From Roseovarius sp. (GTDB lineage Bacteria > Pseudomonadota > Alphaproteobacteria > Rhodobacterales > Rhodobacteraceae): 64,000 nucleotides of DNA. Every line of letters begins with the position of its first letter. The stretch's first letter is position 1. A program made the position numbers and the translations under genes. The notes below the pieces were generated by a model. The model saw nothing but the letters and a program-made list of their open reading frames with translations. It did no database searches and had not been told where the DNA came from. Positions 26,384 through 34,633 of the stretch are shown here, piece after piece. The stretch spans positions 434,001 to 498,000 of the forward strand of contig NZ_JALUXE010000027.1 in NCBI RefSeq assembly GCF_027019125.1, in the 5' to 3' direction.

Positions 26384-27431
26384 CACTCTCTCCTTTTCCC
26401 CCACATATGGGGCAATCTGCGCGGCGGCTTAGCCCTATCTTGCGGCTTTCGCCATAGAGCGCGTCATAGATCAACATCTCTCCGCGCAGGGGCTGCCCCG
26501 CTCCCGTAATCAGTTTCACCGCCTCGGCGGCCATCATGGCACCGACCACGCCGGGCAAGGGCCCCAAGACCCCCGCTTCGGAGCAGGATGGCGCCAGACC
26601 GGGGGCGGGTGCCTCTGGAAAGATGCATTGATAGCAGGGGGTGCCACGGGCCGGGTCGAACACGCTCAATTGTCCTTCCCATTGCGATAAAGCTCCTGAA
26701 ATCAGCGGCTTGCCCTGTGCTGCTGCGGTCGCATTGGCCAGATAGCGCGTCTCGAAATTGTCGGTGCCGTCAAGGATCAGATCATAATCGGCAAAGAGGT
26801 CACTCGCGATTTCGGGCGTCAGGCGGCGTTGATAGGGGCGCACCACGACATGCGGATTCTGCGCCTGCATCGCTGCCATCGCCGATTGCACCTTGGGCAG
26901 GCCGATATCCGCATCGCGGTGGATCACCTGCCGCTGCAGGTTGGAGTTATCCACCATGTCATCGTCGATGATCCCTATGGTGCCCACACCCGCCGCCGCC
27001 AGATAGAGCAACGCTGGCGAGCCAAGACCACCCGCGCCGATAACCAGAACGCGGGCCTGCTTGAGCGCCTTTTGCCCCGGCCCGCCAATTTCCCGGAGCA
27101 CGATATGACGCGCGTACCGCCCGAGTTCTGTCTCTGAAAACAAGGGTTTGTGCGTATCAATCGCCGGTTCTGCCCGAACGGAGCGCGCCCGCAGGTGGCG
27201 CAATCCGGCGCGGTAGATCAGCACGATCACCGCCGCGCCGCCGATCATCAGCCAGAGCGCGGGGCTCTCGCCCGTTGCCATGCGGAGCGGATGGCCCTCC
27301 GGAAGCACCAGATGCGTCAGCACCACCGCAGCCCATAGCCCGACGATCATTCCCCACCGCAGTCGCCGGGGCGTGCCCAATGCCGCGCCAATGCCCCAGA
27401 GCACTGCCGCCATGACCCCCACCAGCAACAT
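26361..27431 (-). CDS. HesA/MoeB/ThiF-family E1-like protein with N-terminal membrane segments
   Basis: 356-aa adenylyltransferase of the E1 superfamily. Three hydrophobic segments (about 1-18, 26-43, 58-73) form an N-terminal membrane anchor not found in E. coli MoeB or ThiF. The catalytic domain then carries the ATP loop GAGGLGS (132-138), DDMVDNSNLQRQ, LDGTDNFETRY, zinc pairs CYQC and CPIC, and a cysteine in APSCSEAGVLGP. These families activate the C-terminal glycine of small sulfur carriers (MoaD, ThiS). It starts by a 1-nt TGATG overlap after dut. Confidence 0.88.
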   Translation of the reverse strand: MLLVGVMAAVLWGIGAALGTPRRLRWGMIVGLWAAVVLTHLVLPEGHPLRMATGESPALWLMIGGAAVIVLIYRAGLRHLRARSVRAEPAIDTHKPLFSETELGRYARHIVLREIGGPGQKALKQARVLVIGAGGLGSPALLYLAAAGVGTIGIIDDDMVDNSNLQRQVIHRDADIGLPKVQSAMAAMQAQNPHVVVRPYQRRLTPEIASDLFADYDLILDGTDNFETRYLANATAAAQGKPLISGALSQWEGQLSVFDPARGTPCYQCIFPEAPAPGLAPSCSEAGVLGPLPGVVGAMMAAEAVKLITGAGQPLRGEMLIYDALYGESRKIGLSRRADCPICGGKGESDDQHVAG

Positions 27432-27886
27432 CAGCCGATCCCCGTCGAGCCGAACCCACCCGCACCGCGTGCGGTCTCGTCCAGCGTTTCGGCCAGTGTG
27501 AACCGCGCCTGCGCCACAGGGGCCACCACCATCTGCGCAATCCGCATTCCATGCGTGATTTCAAAGGTTTCCGTCCCGGCGTTCATCACGATTACGCCCA
27601 CGGGTCCGCGATAATCGCTGTCGATGGTGCCGGGGCTATTGAGAAGTGTGATCCCATGCTTGAGCGCAAGGCCAGAGCGCGGGCGCACCTGCACCTCGTA
27701 TCCCGCCGGCACCGCCAACCGCAGCCCTGTGGGTACCAGCGCCCGTGCCCCTGGTGCCAGCATGACCGAAGCGCGATCCGGGAAATTCGCGCGCAGGTCT
27801 GCCCCGGCCGCGCCGGTGGTTTCATAGGCGGGCAGGCCGAGGTCGCGGTCTGCCCCGTCCTCCCATTGAAATGCGACGGTCAGCAT
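27431..27886 (-). CDS. dut: deoxyuridine 5'-triphosphate nucleotidohydrolase
   Basis: 151-aa trimeric dUTPase that hydrolyses dUTP to dUMP and diphosphate, keeping uracil out of DNA and supplying dTMP synthesis. Motifs in order: AGADLRAN (1), [11 protein letters not shown] (2), [17 protein letters not shown] (3, with the catalytic Asp), GMRIAQMVV (4) and [10 protein letters not shown] (5). It follows coaBC by 36 bp, the same dfp-dut order as in E. coli. Confidence 0.96.
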   Translation of the reverse strand: MLTVAFQWEDGADRDLGLPAYETTGAAGADLRANFPDRASVMLAPGARALVPTGLRLAVPAGYEVQVRPRSGLALKHGITLLNSPGTIDSDYRGPVGVIVMNAGTETFEITHGMRIAQMVVAPVAQARFTLAETLDETARGAGGFGSTGIG

Positions 27887-27922
27887 ACGCCCCTCTCCAT
27901 CCTGTTGAAAGCAAGCATAATT

Positions 27923-29116
27923 TCAGCTCAGAGCCGTCGCGATCCTGGCCGCCAGTTGCACGGCTACCTGATCCTTGCCCATACGCGGCCAGGCTTCTGC
28001 CCCATCTGCGGTGATCAGCGTGACAGCATTCTCCGTCCCGCCCATGATGCCGGTGGCTGGGCTTACATCATTGGCGACAATCCAGTCACAGCCTTTCCGC
28101 GCGCGCTTGGCGGTGGCATTCGTAATCACGTCATCGGTTTCTGCAGCAAAGCCCACGACCAGCCTTGGCCTGCCCGTGGTTTTCTGGCTGAGCGTTGCAA
28201 GTATGTCGGGGTTCTCGGCGAACGCCAGCACCGGGAGGCCACCCTTGGTCTTCTTGATCTTGTGGTCACTCGCACTGGAAACGCGCCAATCCGCGACAGC
28301 GGCAGCGCAGATTGCTGCATCCACCGGCAGGGTGGCTTCGACGGCGTCCAGCATTTCTCGGGCGGTCTCGACACGGATCACTGTCACCCCATCGGGTGGC
28401 GGCACGGTGGCGGGGCCGGTGACAAAGACCACATGCGCCCCGAGGGCAGCAAGCGCACGGGCAATCTCCGTGCCCTGCGCCCCAGACGACCGGTTGGCGA
28501 TATAGCGCACCGGGTCAATGGGTTCATGCGTGGGGCCAGAGGTTACGAGCACGCGCTGCCCCTTCAGCGGGCCATCGCCAAGCGCATGTTCAATTGCGTC
28601 CAGAATCTCCGGCACCTCGGCCATGCGCCCGGGACCATGCTCACCACAGGCCATGTCGCCGGCATTCGGGCCGGCAAAGGTGATGCCATCCCCCTTGAGC
28701 GTGGCGATATTGCGCTGCGTGGCGGCGTGCTGCCACATCCGCACATTCATCGCAGGCGCGATCAGCACGGGTGTGTCCGTGGCCAAGAGAACCGTTGATG
28801 CAAGATCGTCTGCCCGGCCCGTCGCCATCTTGGCCATGAGGTCGGCGGTGGCCGGGGCCACCACGATCAGATCGGCAGAGCGGCTGAGTTGGATATGGCC
28901 CATCTCTGCCTCGTCGGTGAGGTCGAAGAGGTCCGAGAACACCCTGTGCCCTGCCAGGGCCGAGACCGCGAGCGGGGTCACGAATTCCGCCCCGGCGCGG
29001 GTCAGCACCGGCGTTACCGACGCGCCGCGTTCGCGCAAACGCCGGATGAGATCGAGCGTCTTGTAGGCCGCGATGCCGCCGCCGATGATCAGAAGAATGC
29101 GTTTCGCGCTGAGCAT
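27923..29116 (-). CDS. coaBC: bifunctional phosphopantothenoylcysteine decarboxylase/synthetase
   Basis: 397-aa fused enzyme of coenzyme A synthesis. The N-terminal flavoprotein CoaC half (about 1-180) begins ILLIIGGGIAAYKTLDLIRRL and has the APAMNVRMW motif. The C-terminal CoaB half (about 190-397) contains VTSGPTHEPIDPVRYIANRSSG and the NDVSPATGIMG segment. ATG at 29116 is supported by AAGGAG 6-11 nt upstream; the frame extends further but without a ribosome site. Sits between chaN and dut in one minus-strand unit. Confidence 0.95.
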   Translation of the reverse strand: MLSAKRILLIIGGGIAAYKTLDLIRRLRERGASVTPVLTRAGAEFVTPLAVSALAGHRVFSDLFDLTDEAEMGHIQLSRSADLIVVAPATADLMAKMATGRADDLASTVLLATDTPVLIAPAMNVRMWQHAATQRNIATLKGDGITFAGPNAGDMACGEHGPGRMAEVPEILDAIEHALGDGPLKGQRVLVTSGPTHEPIDPVRYIANRSSGAQGTEIARALAALGAHVVFVTGPATVPPPDGVTVIRVETAREMLDAVEATLPVDAAICAAAVADWRVSSASDHKIKKTKGGLPVLAFAENPDILATLSQKTTGRPRLVVGFAAETDDVITNATAKRARKGCDWIVANDVSPATGIMGGTENAVTLITADGAEAWPRMGKDQVAVQLAARIATALS

Positions 29117-29183
29117 GGCCGCTCCTTGTGACTTGCGCCCTGACACTAGGGCCGGGGCCGGGGCCGCGCAAGGGTGCGACGGA

Positions 29184-29954
29184 TCACTTGAACGCCGCGC
29201 AGGGATCGGGGCGCTCGACCGCAGGGGCGCTTGTGACCAAGTCAAACCCGCCGTCGAGCGGGCGGCCGTCCTCGGTCTGGCCCAGAACCCAGATGTCGAG
29301 ATCCGGCGCGACCATAGTCAGGTAGGCGGGCACGCCCCAGTCGCGGCGGGCGTGGCCGTTGCCGGTGATCACCGCCACTGGCCCGCCGGTTGCCTCGAGC
29401 GCCTCTATGGTCGCACGGGCCAATACGGCGTCGCGCAGACGCTGGATGGCGACCATGCCGGGCAGCATCTCGGCGGGCAGGGCGTTGCAATGCGCTTCTT
29501 TCTGGAGCGTTTCACGGGCTGTCTGCTCATGCGGCGGAAGATCGCGGTCGAGCCCGTAGCGCACAGCCTCTTCCCCGAACGAGGCGGCTGGCCCGTCGGC
29601 AATCACCGCGCGCGCTGTGTCACGAGGCACCTGCGCGCCATAGATTTCGGCCTCAGGGGCTGCGGCGAAGATCGGATAATACATTGAAAAATCTGGCCAG
29701 CCACTCTCGGCCCACCCTAACGCTGCCTCAAGTTCGGCTTCATCCCCCCGCACCTGCGGGGTGACGCGCGCGGCCTGCTCAGCGGTCAGCATTTCGAATA
29801 CGATTGCCTTTGGCCTTGTTTGAGCGACGCGCGCCGCCTGTTCGGCATGATGCACGGGATTGTCATGCACCTCGCCCAGTATCACCACGTCCTGCGCGTA
29901 TGCAGGCGCGGCCAAGACAGAGCTGATCGAAAGGGCAAGGGCGCGCAGCGTCAT
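29184..29954 (-). CDS. ChaN-family (haem-binding lipoprotein-like) protein
   Basis: 256-aa exported protein. A signal sequence covers about residues 1-20 (APAYA|Q). The ChaN family marks are VILGEVHDNPVHH near the start, IVFEMLT, a middle run AHCNALPAEMLPGMVAIQRLRDAVLA and ITGNGHARRDWGVP. Campylobacter ChaN binds haem pairs and is linked to iron uptake; here the signal lacks a clear lipobox cysteine, so it may be periplasmic. The start overlaps the rpoH stop (ATGA), an unusual partner for a sigma factor. Confidence 0.8.
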   Translation of the reverse strand: MTLRALALSISSVLAAPAYAQDVVILGEVHDNPVHHAEQAARVAQTRPKAIVFEMLTAEQAARVTPQVRGDEAELEAALGWAESGWPDFSMYYPIFAAAPEAEIYGAQVPRDTARAVIADGPAASFGEEAVRYGLDRDLPPHEQTARETLQKEAHCNALPAEMLPGMVAIQRLRDAVLARATIEALEATGGPVAVITGNGHARRDWGVPAYLTMVAPDLDIWVLGQTEDGRPLDGGFDLVTSAPAVERPDPCAAFK

Positions 29955-30829
29955 GCGAGCAGGTTTTGCACCTCGCCACCGTGCTTTTCAAGATGCTTGC
30001 GCATTTTCTGGAAGGCCGCCGCCTCAAGCTGGCGAACGCGTTCCTTGCTGAGGTTCAGCTCCTCGCCAAGGCTCTCCAGCGTGCGCGGATCATCCCGCAG
30101 CTTGCGTTCGCGCACGATGAACCGCTCGCGATCATTGAGGCGCAACAAGGCATCTGCCAGCCATGTGCGCAGCGCGTGCATATCATGATCGCGTTCCACG
30201 ATCTCGTCACCGCGCGCGCCATCGTCCTCGAGCGTATCGATCCACTGGCGTCCCTCATCCTCGGAGGATTGCGTCGCATTGAGCGAGAAATCAGAGCCCG
30301 ACAGACGCCCCTCCATCATCTCGACGTCGCGCAGGGGCACCCCCACCTCATGCGCGATCATCTCACGCAGCTGATAGCCGTCTAGCTGCTCGCCATTCGC
30401 AAGCGCCTCGCGCTCCAGCCGGGCCTGCACGCGGCGCATGTTGAAAAACAAGGACTTTTGCGAGGAGGTAGACCCTGTGCGCACCATCGACCAATTGCGC
30501 ATCACATAGTCCTGAATGCTGGCCTTGATCCACCACACGGCATAGGTCGAAAAGCGCACGCCACGGTCGGGGTCGAACTTGTCCGCTGCTTTCATCAAGC
30601 CAAGCCCGGCCTCTTGAATGAGGTCGTTCATCGGCGCGCCATAGCGGCGGAATTTTGATGCCATCGAGATCGCAAGCCGCATATATGCGTTGATCAAGCG
30701 ATGCAGCGCCTCTTCATCGCGTTGATCTCGCCAGGCGTAGGCAAGCGCGAGTTCGGTTTCGGCATCCAGCATCTCGGCCTTCATGGCGGTGCGGGACATG
30801 GACCTTTGCTGCGGTGCGTCGAGTGGCAT
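29951..30829 (-). CDS. rpoH: RNA polymerase sigma-32 factor, RpoHII type
   Basis: 292-aa heat-shock type sigma factor. Region 2 includes LIQEAGLGLMKAADKFDP and VRFSTYAVWWIKASIQDYV. The RpoH box reads QKSLFFNMRR (124-133), close to the E. coli QRKLFFNLR. Region 4 ends in a helix-turn-helix TLESLGEELNLSKERVRQLE. Many Rhodobacteraceae have two RpoH proteins; the divergent C-terminal half and gene context suggest RpoHII, linked to singlet-oxygen and oxidative stress in Rhodobacter. ATG at 30829 has a purine-rich ribosome site (GGGGGAAA). First gene of the run down to the M3 peptidase. Confidence 0.92.
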   Translation of the reverse strand: MPLDAPQQRSMSRTAMKAEMLDAETELALAYAWRDQRDEEALHRLINAYMRLAISMASKFRRYGAPMNDLIQEAGLGLMKAADKFDPDRGVRFSTYAVWWIKASIQDYVMRNWSMVRTGSTSSQKSLFFNMRRVQARLEREALANGEQLDGYQLREMIAHEVGVPLRDVEMMEGRLSGSDFSLNATQSSEDEGRQWIDTLEDDGARGDEIVERDHDMHALRTWLADALLRLNDRERFIVRERKLRDDPRTLESLGEELNLSKERVRQLEAAAFQKMRKHLEKHGGEVQNLLA

Positions 30830-30931
30830 CTCATTTCCCCCTATCGGCGGCGTGACTTCGTTGCGCCCTTTTTCCTCTTGTCGCAAAGTGCTACGCAGCG
30901 CGGGCGTGACCGGATCAAAAAAGGAGGGCGC

Positions 30932-31459
30932 GTGTCCAATCTTCCACGACTGAGCCTTGTTCTGGGGGGCGCTGCTTCGGGCAAATCAGGGTTTGCCGAG
31001 GCGCTTGTTACCGGCACCGAACGCACGCGGGTCTATCTGGCGACGGCGCAGGCCTTTGACGACGAGATGCGCGCCAAGCTGGAGCGCCATCGCGTCATGC
31101 GCGGACCAGACTGGCGCACTATTGAGGCACCACTCGATCTGGCCCCGGCGTTGGAACAGGCGGGGGCGGATGAAGTCGTGTTGCTCGATTGTATCACGAT
31201 GTGGCTCAGCAATCACCTGTTGGCCGAGAATGACCTCGACCGGGCGCAAGCGGCGCTGATCGCCGCGCTTGATGAATGCGCTGCACCCGTGGTGATGGTC
31301 TCGAACGAGGTGGGGCTTTCGGTGGTGCCCGACAACGCGCTCGCCCGCCGGTTTCGGGACGCGCAGGGCCGGATCAATCAGGCGTTGGCGGCCCGCGCGG
31401 ATCTGGTGGTGAATGTCATCGCAGGGTTACCCCAAGTTCTGAAGGGCACGCTGCCGTGA
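30932..31459 (+). CDS. cobU: adenosylcobinamide kinase / adenosylcobinamide-phosphate guanylyltransferase
   Basis: 175-aa bifunctional enzyme of cobalamin nucleotide-loop assembly (called CobP in the aerobic pathway). The P-loop is GGAASGKS (12-19), and the family segments LATAQAFDDEMRAKLERHR, LLDCITMWLSN, VSNEVGLSVVPDNALARRFRD and VVNVIAGLPQVLKG are all present. GTG at 30932 follows a strong AAGGAGGG. It overlaps the next gene (GTGA). No cobalamin riboswitch or other cob genes were seen nearby. Confidence 0.94.
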   Translation: MSNLPRLSLVLGGAASGKSGFAEALVTGTERTRVYLATAQAFDDEMRAKLERHRVMRGPDWRTIEAPLDLAPALEQAGADEVVLLDCITMWLSNHLLAENDLDRAQAALIAALDECAAPVVMVSNEVGLSVVPDNALARRFRDAQGRINQALAARADLVVNVIAGLPQVLKGTLP

Positions 31460-32028
31460 GCCGATTTTTCTGGGTTCGCCACGGGCCGACGCATGCCAAA
31501 TCCATGGTGGGCTGGTCGGATATTCCGGCGGACCTGAGCGATGTGGCACGGTTGGCGCGGGTGGCATCGTATCTGCCCGCGGATGCCTTGGTGATTTCCT
31601 CCGACCTCAGCCGCGCGCGTGCCACGGCTGATGCCATTGCGGGGGGGCGGGACCGTCTCGCCGATGATCCAGACCTGCGCGAAATCCATTTCGGCGCATG
31701 GGAATTGCAGGCCTTTGACAGCGTACCCGATCAGCCCCTGCTGCGCGCCTTTTGGGAGCAGCCGGGCGATATCTGCGCACCCGGCGGTGAAAGCTGGCAT
31801 GAGGTGTCCGCCCGCGTCTCGCGCGCGGCAGAGCGACTGCGCGCCGCTCATCCCGGGCGCGATATTGTCGCGGTGGCGCATATGGGTGCGATCCTGACAC
31901 AGGTGCAGGCGGCGCTCGGGGTCACGGCCTATGAGGCGTTCGCGCATCGGATCGACAATCTCTCGGTGACCGAGTTGCATTGGGTCGGGGCGGGTTGGCA
32001 GGCACGTGCGATAAATCACCATCCGTGA
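31456..32028 (+). CDS. histidine phosphatase family protein, CobC-like
   Basis: 190-aa phosphoglycerate-mutase-fold phosphatase. The catalytic histidine lies in the N-terminal RHGPTHAKSM, the second arginine in SSDLSRARATADAI, and the second histidine in VVAHMGAIL (written VAHMGAI). Linked by GTGA to cobU, it is a good candidate for alpha-ribazole-5'-phosphate phosphatase (CobC) of the same pathway. That role is inferred from context; a general phosphatase is possible. Confidence 0.82.
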   Translation: MSRFFWVRHGPTHAKSMVGWSDIPADLSDVARLARVASYLPADALVISSDLSRARATADAIAGGRDRLADDPDLREIHFGAWELQAFDSVPDQPLLRAFWEQPGDICAPGGESWHEVSARVSRAAERLRAAHPGRDIVAVAHMGAILTQVQAALGVTAYEAFAHRIDNLSVTELHWVGAGWQARAINHHP

Positions 32029-32086
32029 TGCAGGGGTGCACAAAAACGCGCTAGCCGCGCGGCTGAGCCAGCGATAGCATCGTCCC

Positions 32087-32965
32087 ATGACCTATGATCT
32101 CATCCTTGGCGATTACGCCTATTCCTCCTGGTCCCTGCGCGGATGGCTCTTGCTCGCGCGATTTGGACTTCCTTATCGCGTGCGCCTGCTCGATTTCGAC
32201 GCCGAGGCGAGCGTGGCGCAGCAATTGGCAGATTTGGCTCCGGCGCGCACCGTGCCGGTGCTGGTTACGCCCGAAGGGGTTGCGGTGTCAGACAGCCTTG
32301 CCATGGCCGAGGAATTGGCCAGCCGGCATCCCGAGGCGGGGATATGGCCCACCGATCCACGAGCCCGCGCAACGGCGCGCACACTTGCAGCGGAAATGCA
32401 TTCGGGCTTTGGGGCTCTGCGCGGCGATTGTCCGATGAACCTGCGCACGGCCTATGCCGGTGTTACGCCTGCGCAGGCGGTGCTGAATGATCTCGCCCGG
32501 ATCGAGACCCTGTGGCAGCACGCCCGCGCCACCTGCACGCCGAATGGCCCATGGCTCTGCGGGGATTACAGTGCTGCGGATGCGTTCTTTGCTCCGGTGG
32601 CTGCACGGATTGCGGGGTATGGCCTGCCGGTGTCCGAGGCCGCACGTGCCTATGTCGCGGCCCATCTGAACGATTCTGCGTTCCGTCGTTGGCGCGCCAT
32701 GGGGCTGGTGCGTGGGGCGACGCTTGCCCGCTATGCCAAGCCCTACGCCACCGCACCTTGGCCCGGCCCGGTGCCGCGCCCCGCACGCGCGGTGAGTGCG
32801 GGCACGCCGGAGAACGCGGCCTGTCCCTATTCCGACGATCCCGTGACCGACCTGATGGAGAGCGAGGGGCGGATTTTTGGCTTTTGCAACCCGTTCTGCC
32901 GCGACAAGACAGTGGCCGATCCCGATGCATGGCCGGCCTTTGTTGCCCTGCGCGACGGGGCCTGA
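32087..32965 (+). CDS. glutathione S-transferase family protein
   Basis: 292-aa GST-like protein. The thioredoxin-fold N-terminal domain (about 1-80) begins LILGDYAYSSWSLRGWLLLA with the likely glutathione-contact Ser/Tyr, has TVPVLVT (cis-Pro) and the DSLAMAEEL motif. The alpha-helical C-terminal domain includes GDYSAADAFFAPVAARI. It is longer than a usual GST (about 220 aa) by a C-terminal extension of about 60 residues containing two cysteines, FGFCNPFC. Likely glutathione-dependent conjugation or reduction; substrate unknown. Confidence 0.85.
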   Translation: MTYDLILGDYAYSSWSLRGWLLLARFGLPYRVRLLDFDAEASVAQQLADLAPARTVPVLVTPEGVAVSDSLAMAEELASRHPEAGIWPTDPRARATARTLAAEMHSGFGALRGDCPMNLRTAYAGVTPAQAVLNDLARIETLWQHARATCTPNGPWLCGDYSAADAFFAPVAARIAGYGLPVSEAARAYVAAHLNDSAFRRWRAMGLVRGATLARYAKPYATAPWPGPVPRPARAVSAGTPENAACPYSDDPVTDLMESEGRIFGFCNPFCRDKTVADPDAWPAFVALRDGA

Positions 32966-32967
32966 AC

Positions 32968-33969
32968 CTATCTCAGCCGCAGTATCGGTGCCGGGCCGAT
33001 CGGGATTAGCCCCAGCAGGATACGCCCGTTGCGAAATGTCAGCGGCACATCCAGCGTTTCGGGATTGCCTGACATCTGCGCCATGAGGGAGAGACCGTTC
33101 TCCAGCGTTCCCAGCATGCTCTCAGGCACCGCCCCGGTCTGAGCTGCGATTTGCAGGATGTCGCGCCAGTTGCGCGCTTTGAGCGTGATGTCGCCCTCGG
33201 GCCAGCCTTCGGGCGTGACCTTGACCGCGCCCGCAGCCTGAAGATGCAGTTGCCCCCATTTCGCATCGGCAAGCTTTACCTTGATCTCGGTCGGTTGTGG
33301 CCGGGCGTCTTCGACGGCGCTGCGGTCCCAGATGCGGTCGAAACGCACGGTCAAATCGGCGTGCAGCCCGGAAATCTGCCGGGGCAGGCGACCTTGCGGA
33401 TCGAGCCGCGCCTGCCAGGGTGCGGCAAGTGTCAGCCCTTCGGCGGAGAGGCCCAGACGATACTCGGCTTCGACCTGCCTCTCAGCGGCCAGCGTCAGGC
33501 TGGTCAGGGCAGTTGGCTCGTCCGGTCGGGCCTCGGGCGTGACTTGCAGGAATTCCGCGGTCAGAGTGGCGCGTTCCGGGGCCAGCCGCGTATCGGGGGC
33601 GATGCGCAGGCTGGCACGCATGTCGCGGCTCTCGATGCGGAATTTCTCTTGTGGCGTGGCAATCAACTGCTGATCCGGCCAGACGGCGATGACGTGGTTC
33701 GGCTGATAGCTGAGGGCGAGGATCTGAAAAAACTCTGCCTCCCAAGCAAGACCTGTCGCAGGATCGGCCAACGCGATGTCGGAAAATCCGGTGTCAAAGC
33801 GGTTGGGAAAGCCCTGCACCGTGATATCAGAAGTCTCGGCCACCCAGCCTTCGGCGCGCCGCGCCTCGAACCAAGTCTCAAACGCGCGGCTCAACCCGTT
33901 TTGCCCGACGAACCAGTAGCCAGACCAGCCTGATGCGGCGATCAAGATTGCGACAAGCAGAAATCTCAT
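32968..33969 (-). CDS. DUF2125 domain-containing protein
   Basis: 333-aa exported or membrane-anchored protein of unknown function. A signal anchor runs from the start MRFLLVAILIAASGWSGYWF; the rest is rich in beta strands, with the recurrent segment ETSDITVQGFPNRFDTGFSDI typical of DUF2125. The family is found mainly in alphaproteobacteria. ATG at 33969 puts the hydrophobic stretch at the N-terminus; ATG 33987 would add six residues. It is convergent with the GST gene (stops 2 bp apart). Confidence 0.82.
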   Translation of the reverse strand: MRFLLVAILIAASGWSGYWFVGQNGLSRAFETWFEARRAEGWVAETSDITVQGFPNRFDTGFSDIALADPATGLAWEAEFFQILALSYQPNHVIAVWPDQQLIATPQEKFRIESRDMRASLRIAPDTRLAPERATLTAEFLQVTPEARPDEPTALTSLTLAAERQVEAEYRLGLSAEGLTLAAPWQARLDPQGRLPRQISGLHADLTVRFDRIWDRSAVEDARPQPTEIKVKLADAKWGQLHLQAAGAVKVTPEGWPEGDITLKARNWRDILQIAAQTGAVPESMLGTLENGLSLMAQMSGNPETLDVPLTFRNGRILLGLIPIGPAPILRLR

Positions 33970-34041
33970 GGTGCGCGCCCCTTTCATGCCTCTTGAGAGC
34001 TGTTTATAGGGGGCGGTGCGCGAGGAACAGGGGCAAAGGCA

Positions 34042-34566
34042 ATGTGGGTATTCGGCTACGGGTCGCTGGTTTGGAATCCGGGCTTTGACGCGGTCGAACG
34101 GGTGATTGCCCGACTACCCGACTATCACCGCAGCTTTTGCATGCGCAGTATCCACCATCGCGGGACGGATGAGGTTCCCGGTCTGGTCCTGGCGCTGGAT
34201 GCCAGTCCCGGTGCGCTCTGCCAGGGGGTGGCGCTACGGGCCGACCCCGCACAGGCCGAAGACGTGCTGGCCTATCTGCGCGAACGCGAGCTTATTTCCT
34301 CGGCCTATCTGGAGCGGATGCTGGAGATTGATCTGGCTGACGGGCGCCGTGTCGAGGCCGTGACCTATGTGATTGACCCCGATCACGTGCAATATTGCGG
34401 TGGTCTGGATCTGGAGGAACAGGCGGTCATCATTGCCCGTGCCGTGGGCGGGCGTGGGCCAAACACTGAATATCTCTACAACACGGCCGACCACCTGCGA
34501 CAGTTGGGCATCCACGACAAGGAGCTGGATTGGCTGGTGCGGCGGGTGCGCCATATCTGTGGATAA
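34042..34566 (+). CDS. gamma-glutamylcyclotransferase, ChaC-like
   Basis: 174-aa cyclotransferase-fold protein. The substrate loop is at the N-terminus (VFGYGSLVWNPGF), and the catalytic glutamate is expected in the segment RERELISSAYLERML. The C-terminal GRGPNTEYLYNTADHLRQLGI is typical of the ChaC family, which releases 5-oxoproline from glutathione. It follows the DUF2125 gene divergently and precedes the stator-like pair by 67 bp. Confidence 0.9.
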   Translation: MWVFGYGSLVWNPGFDAVERVIARLPDYHRSFCMRSIHHRGTDEVPGLVLALDASPGALCQGVALRADPAQAEDVLAYLRERELISSAYLERMLEIDLADGRRVEAVTYVIDPDHVQYCGGLDLEEQAVIIARAVGGRGPNTEYLYNTADHLRQLGIHDKELDWLVRRVRHICG

Positions 34567-34633
34567 ATCCTTGGCTTGGGCGTCCAAGCCGCGTAGGGTT
34601 GGCGCAAGAAATCCAAGTGTCGGGAGCGTCCAG

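Noticed and set aside
30830-30931. Cobalamin riboswitch before cobU
   Set aside because: The gap is only 102 bp and no B12-box was seen.
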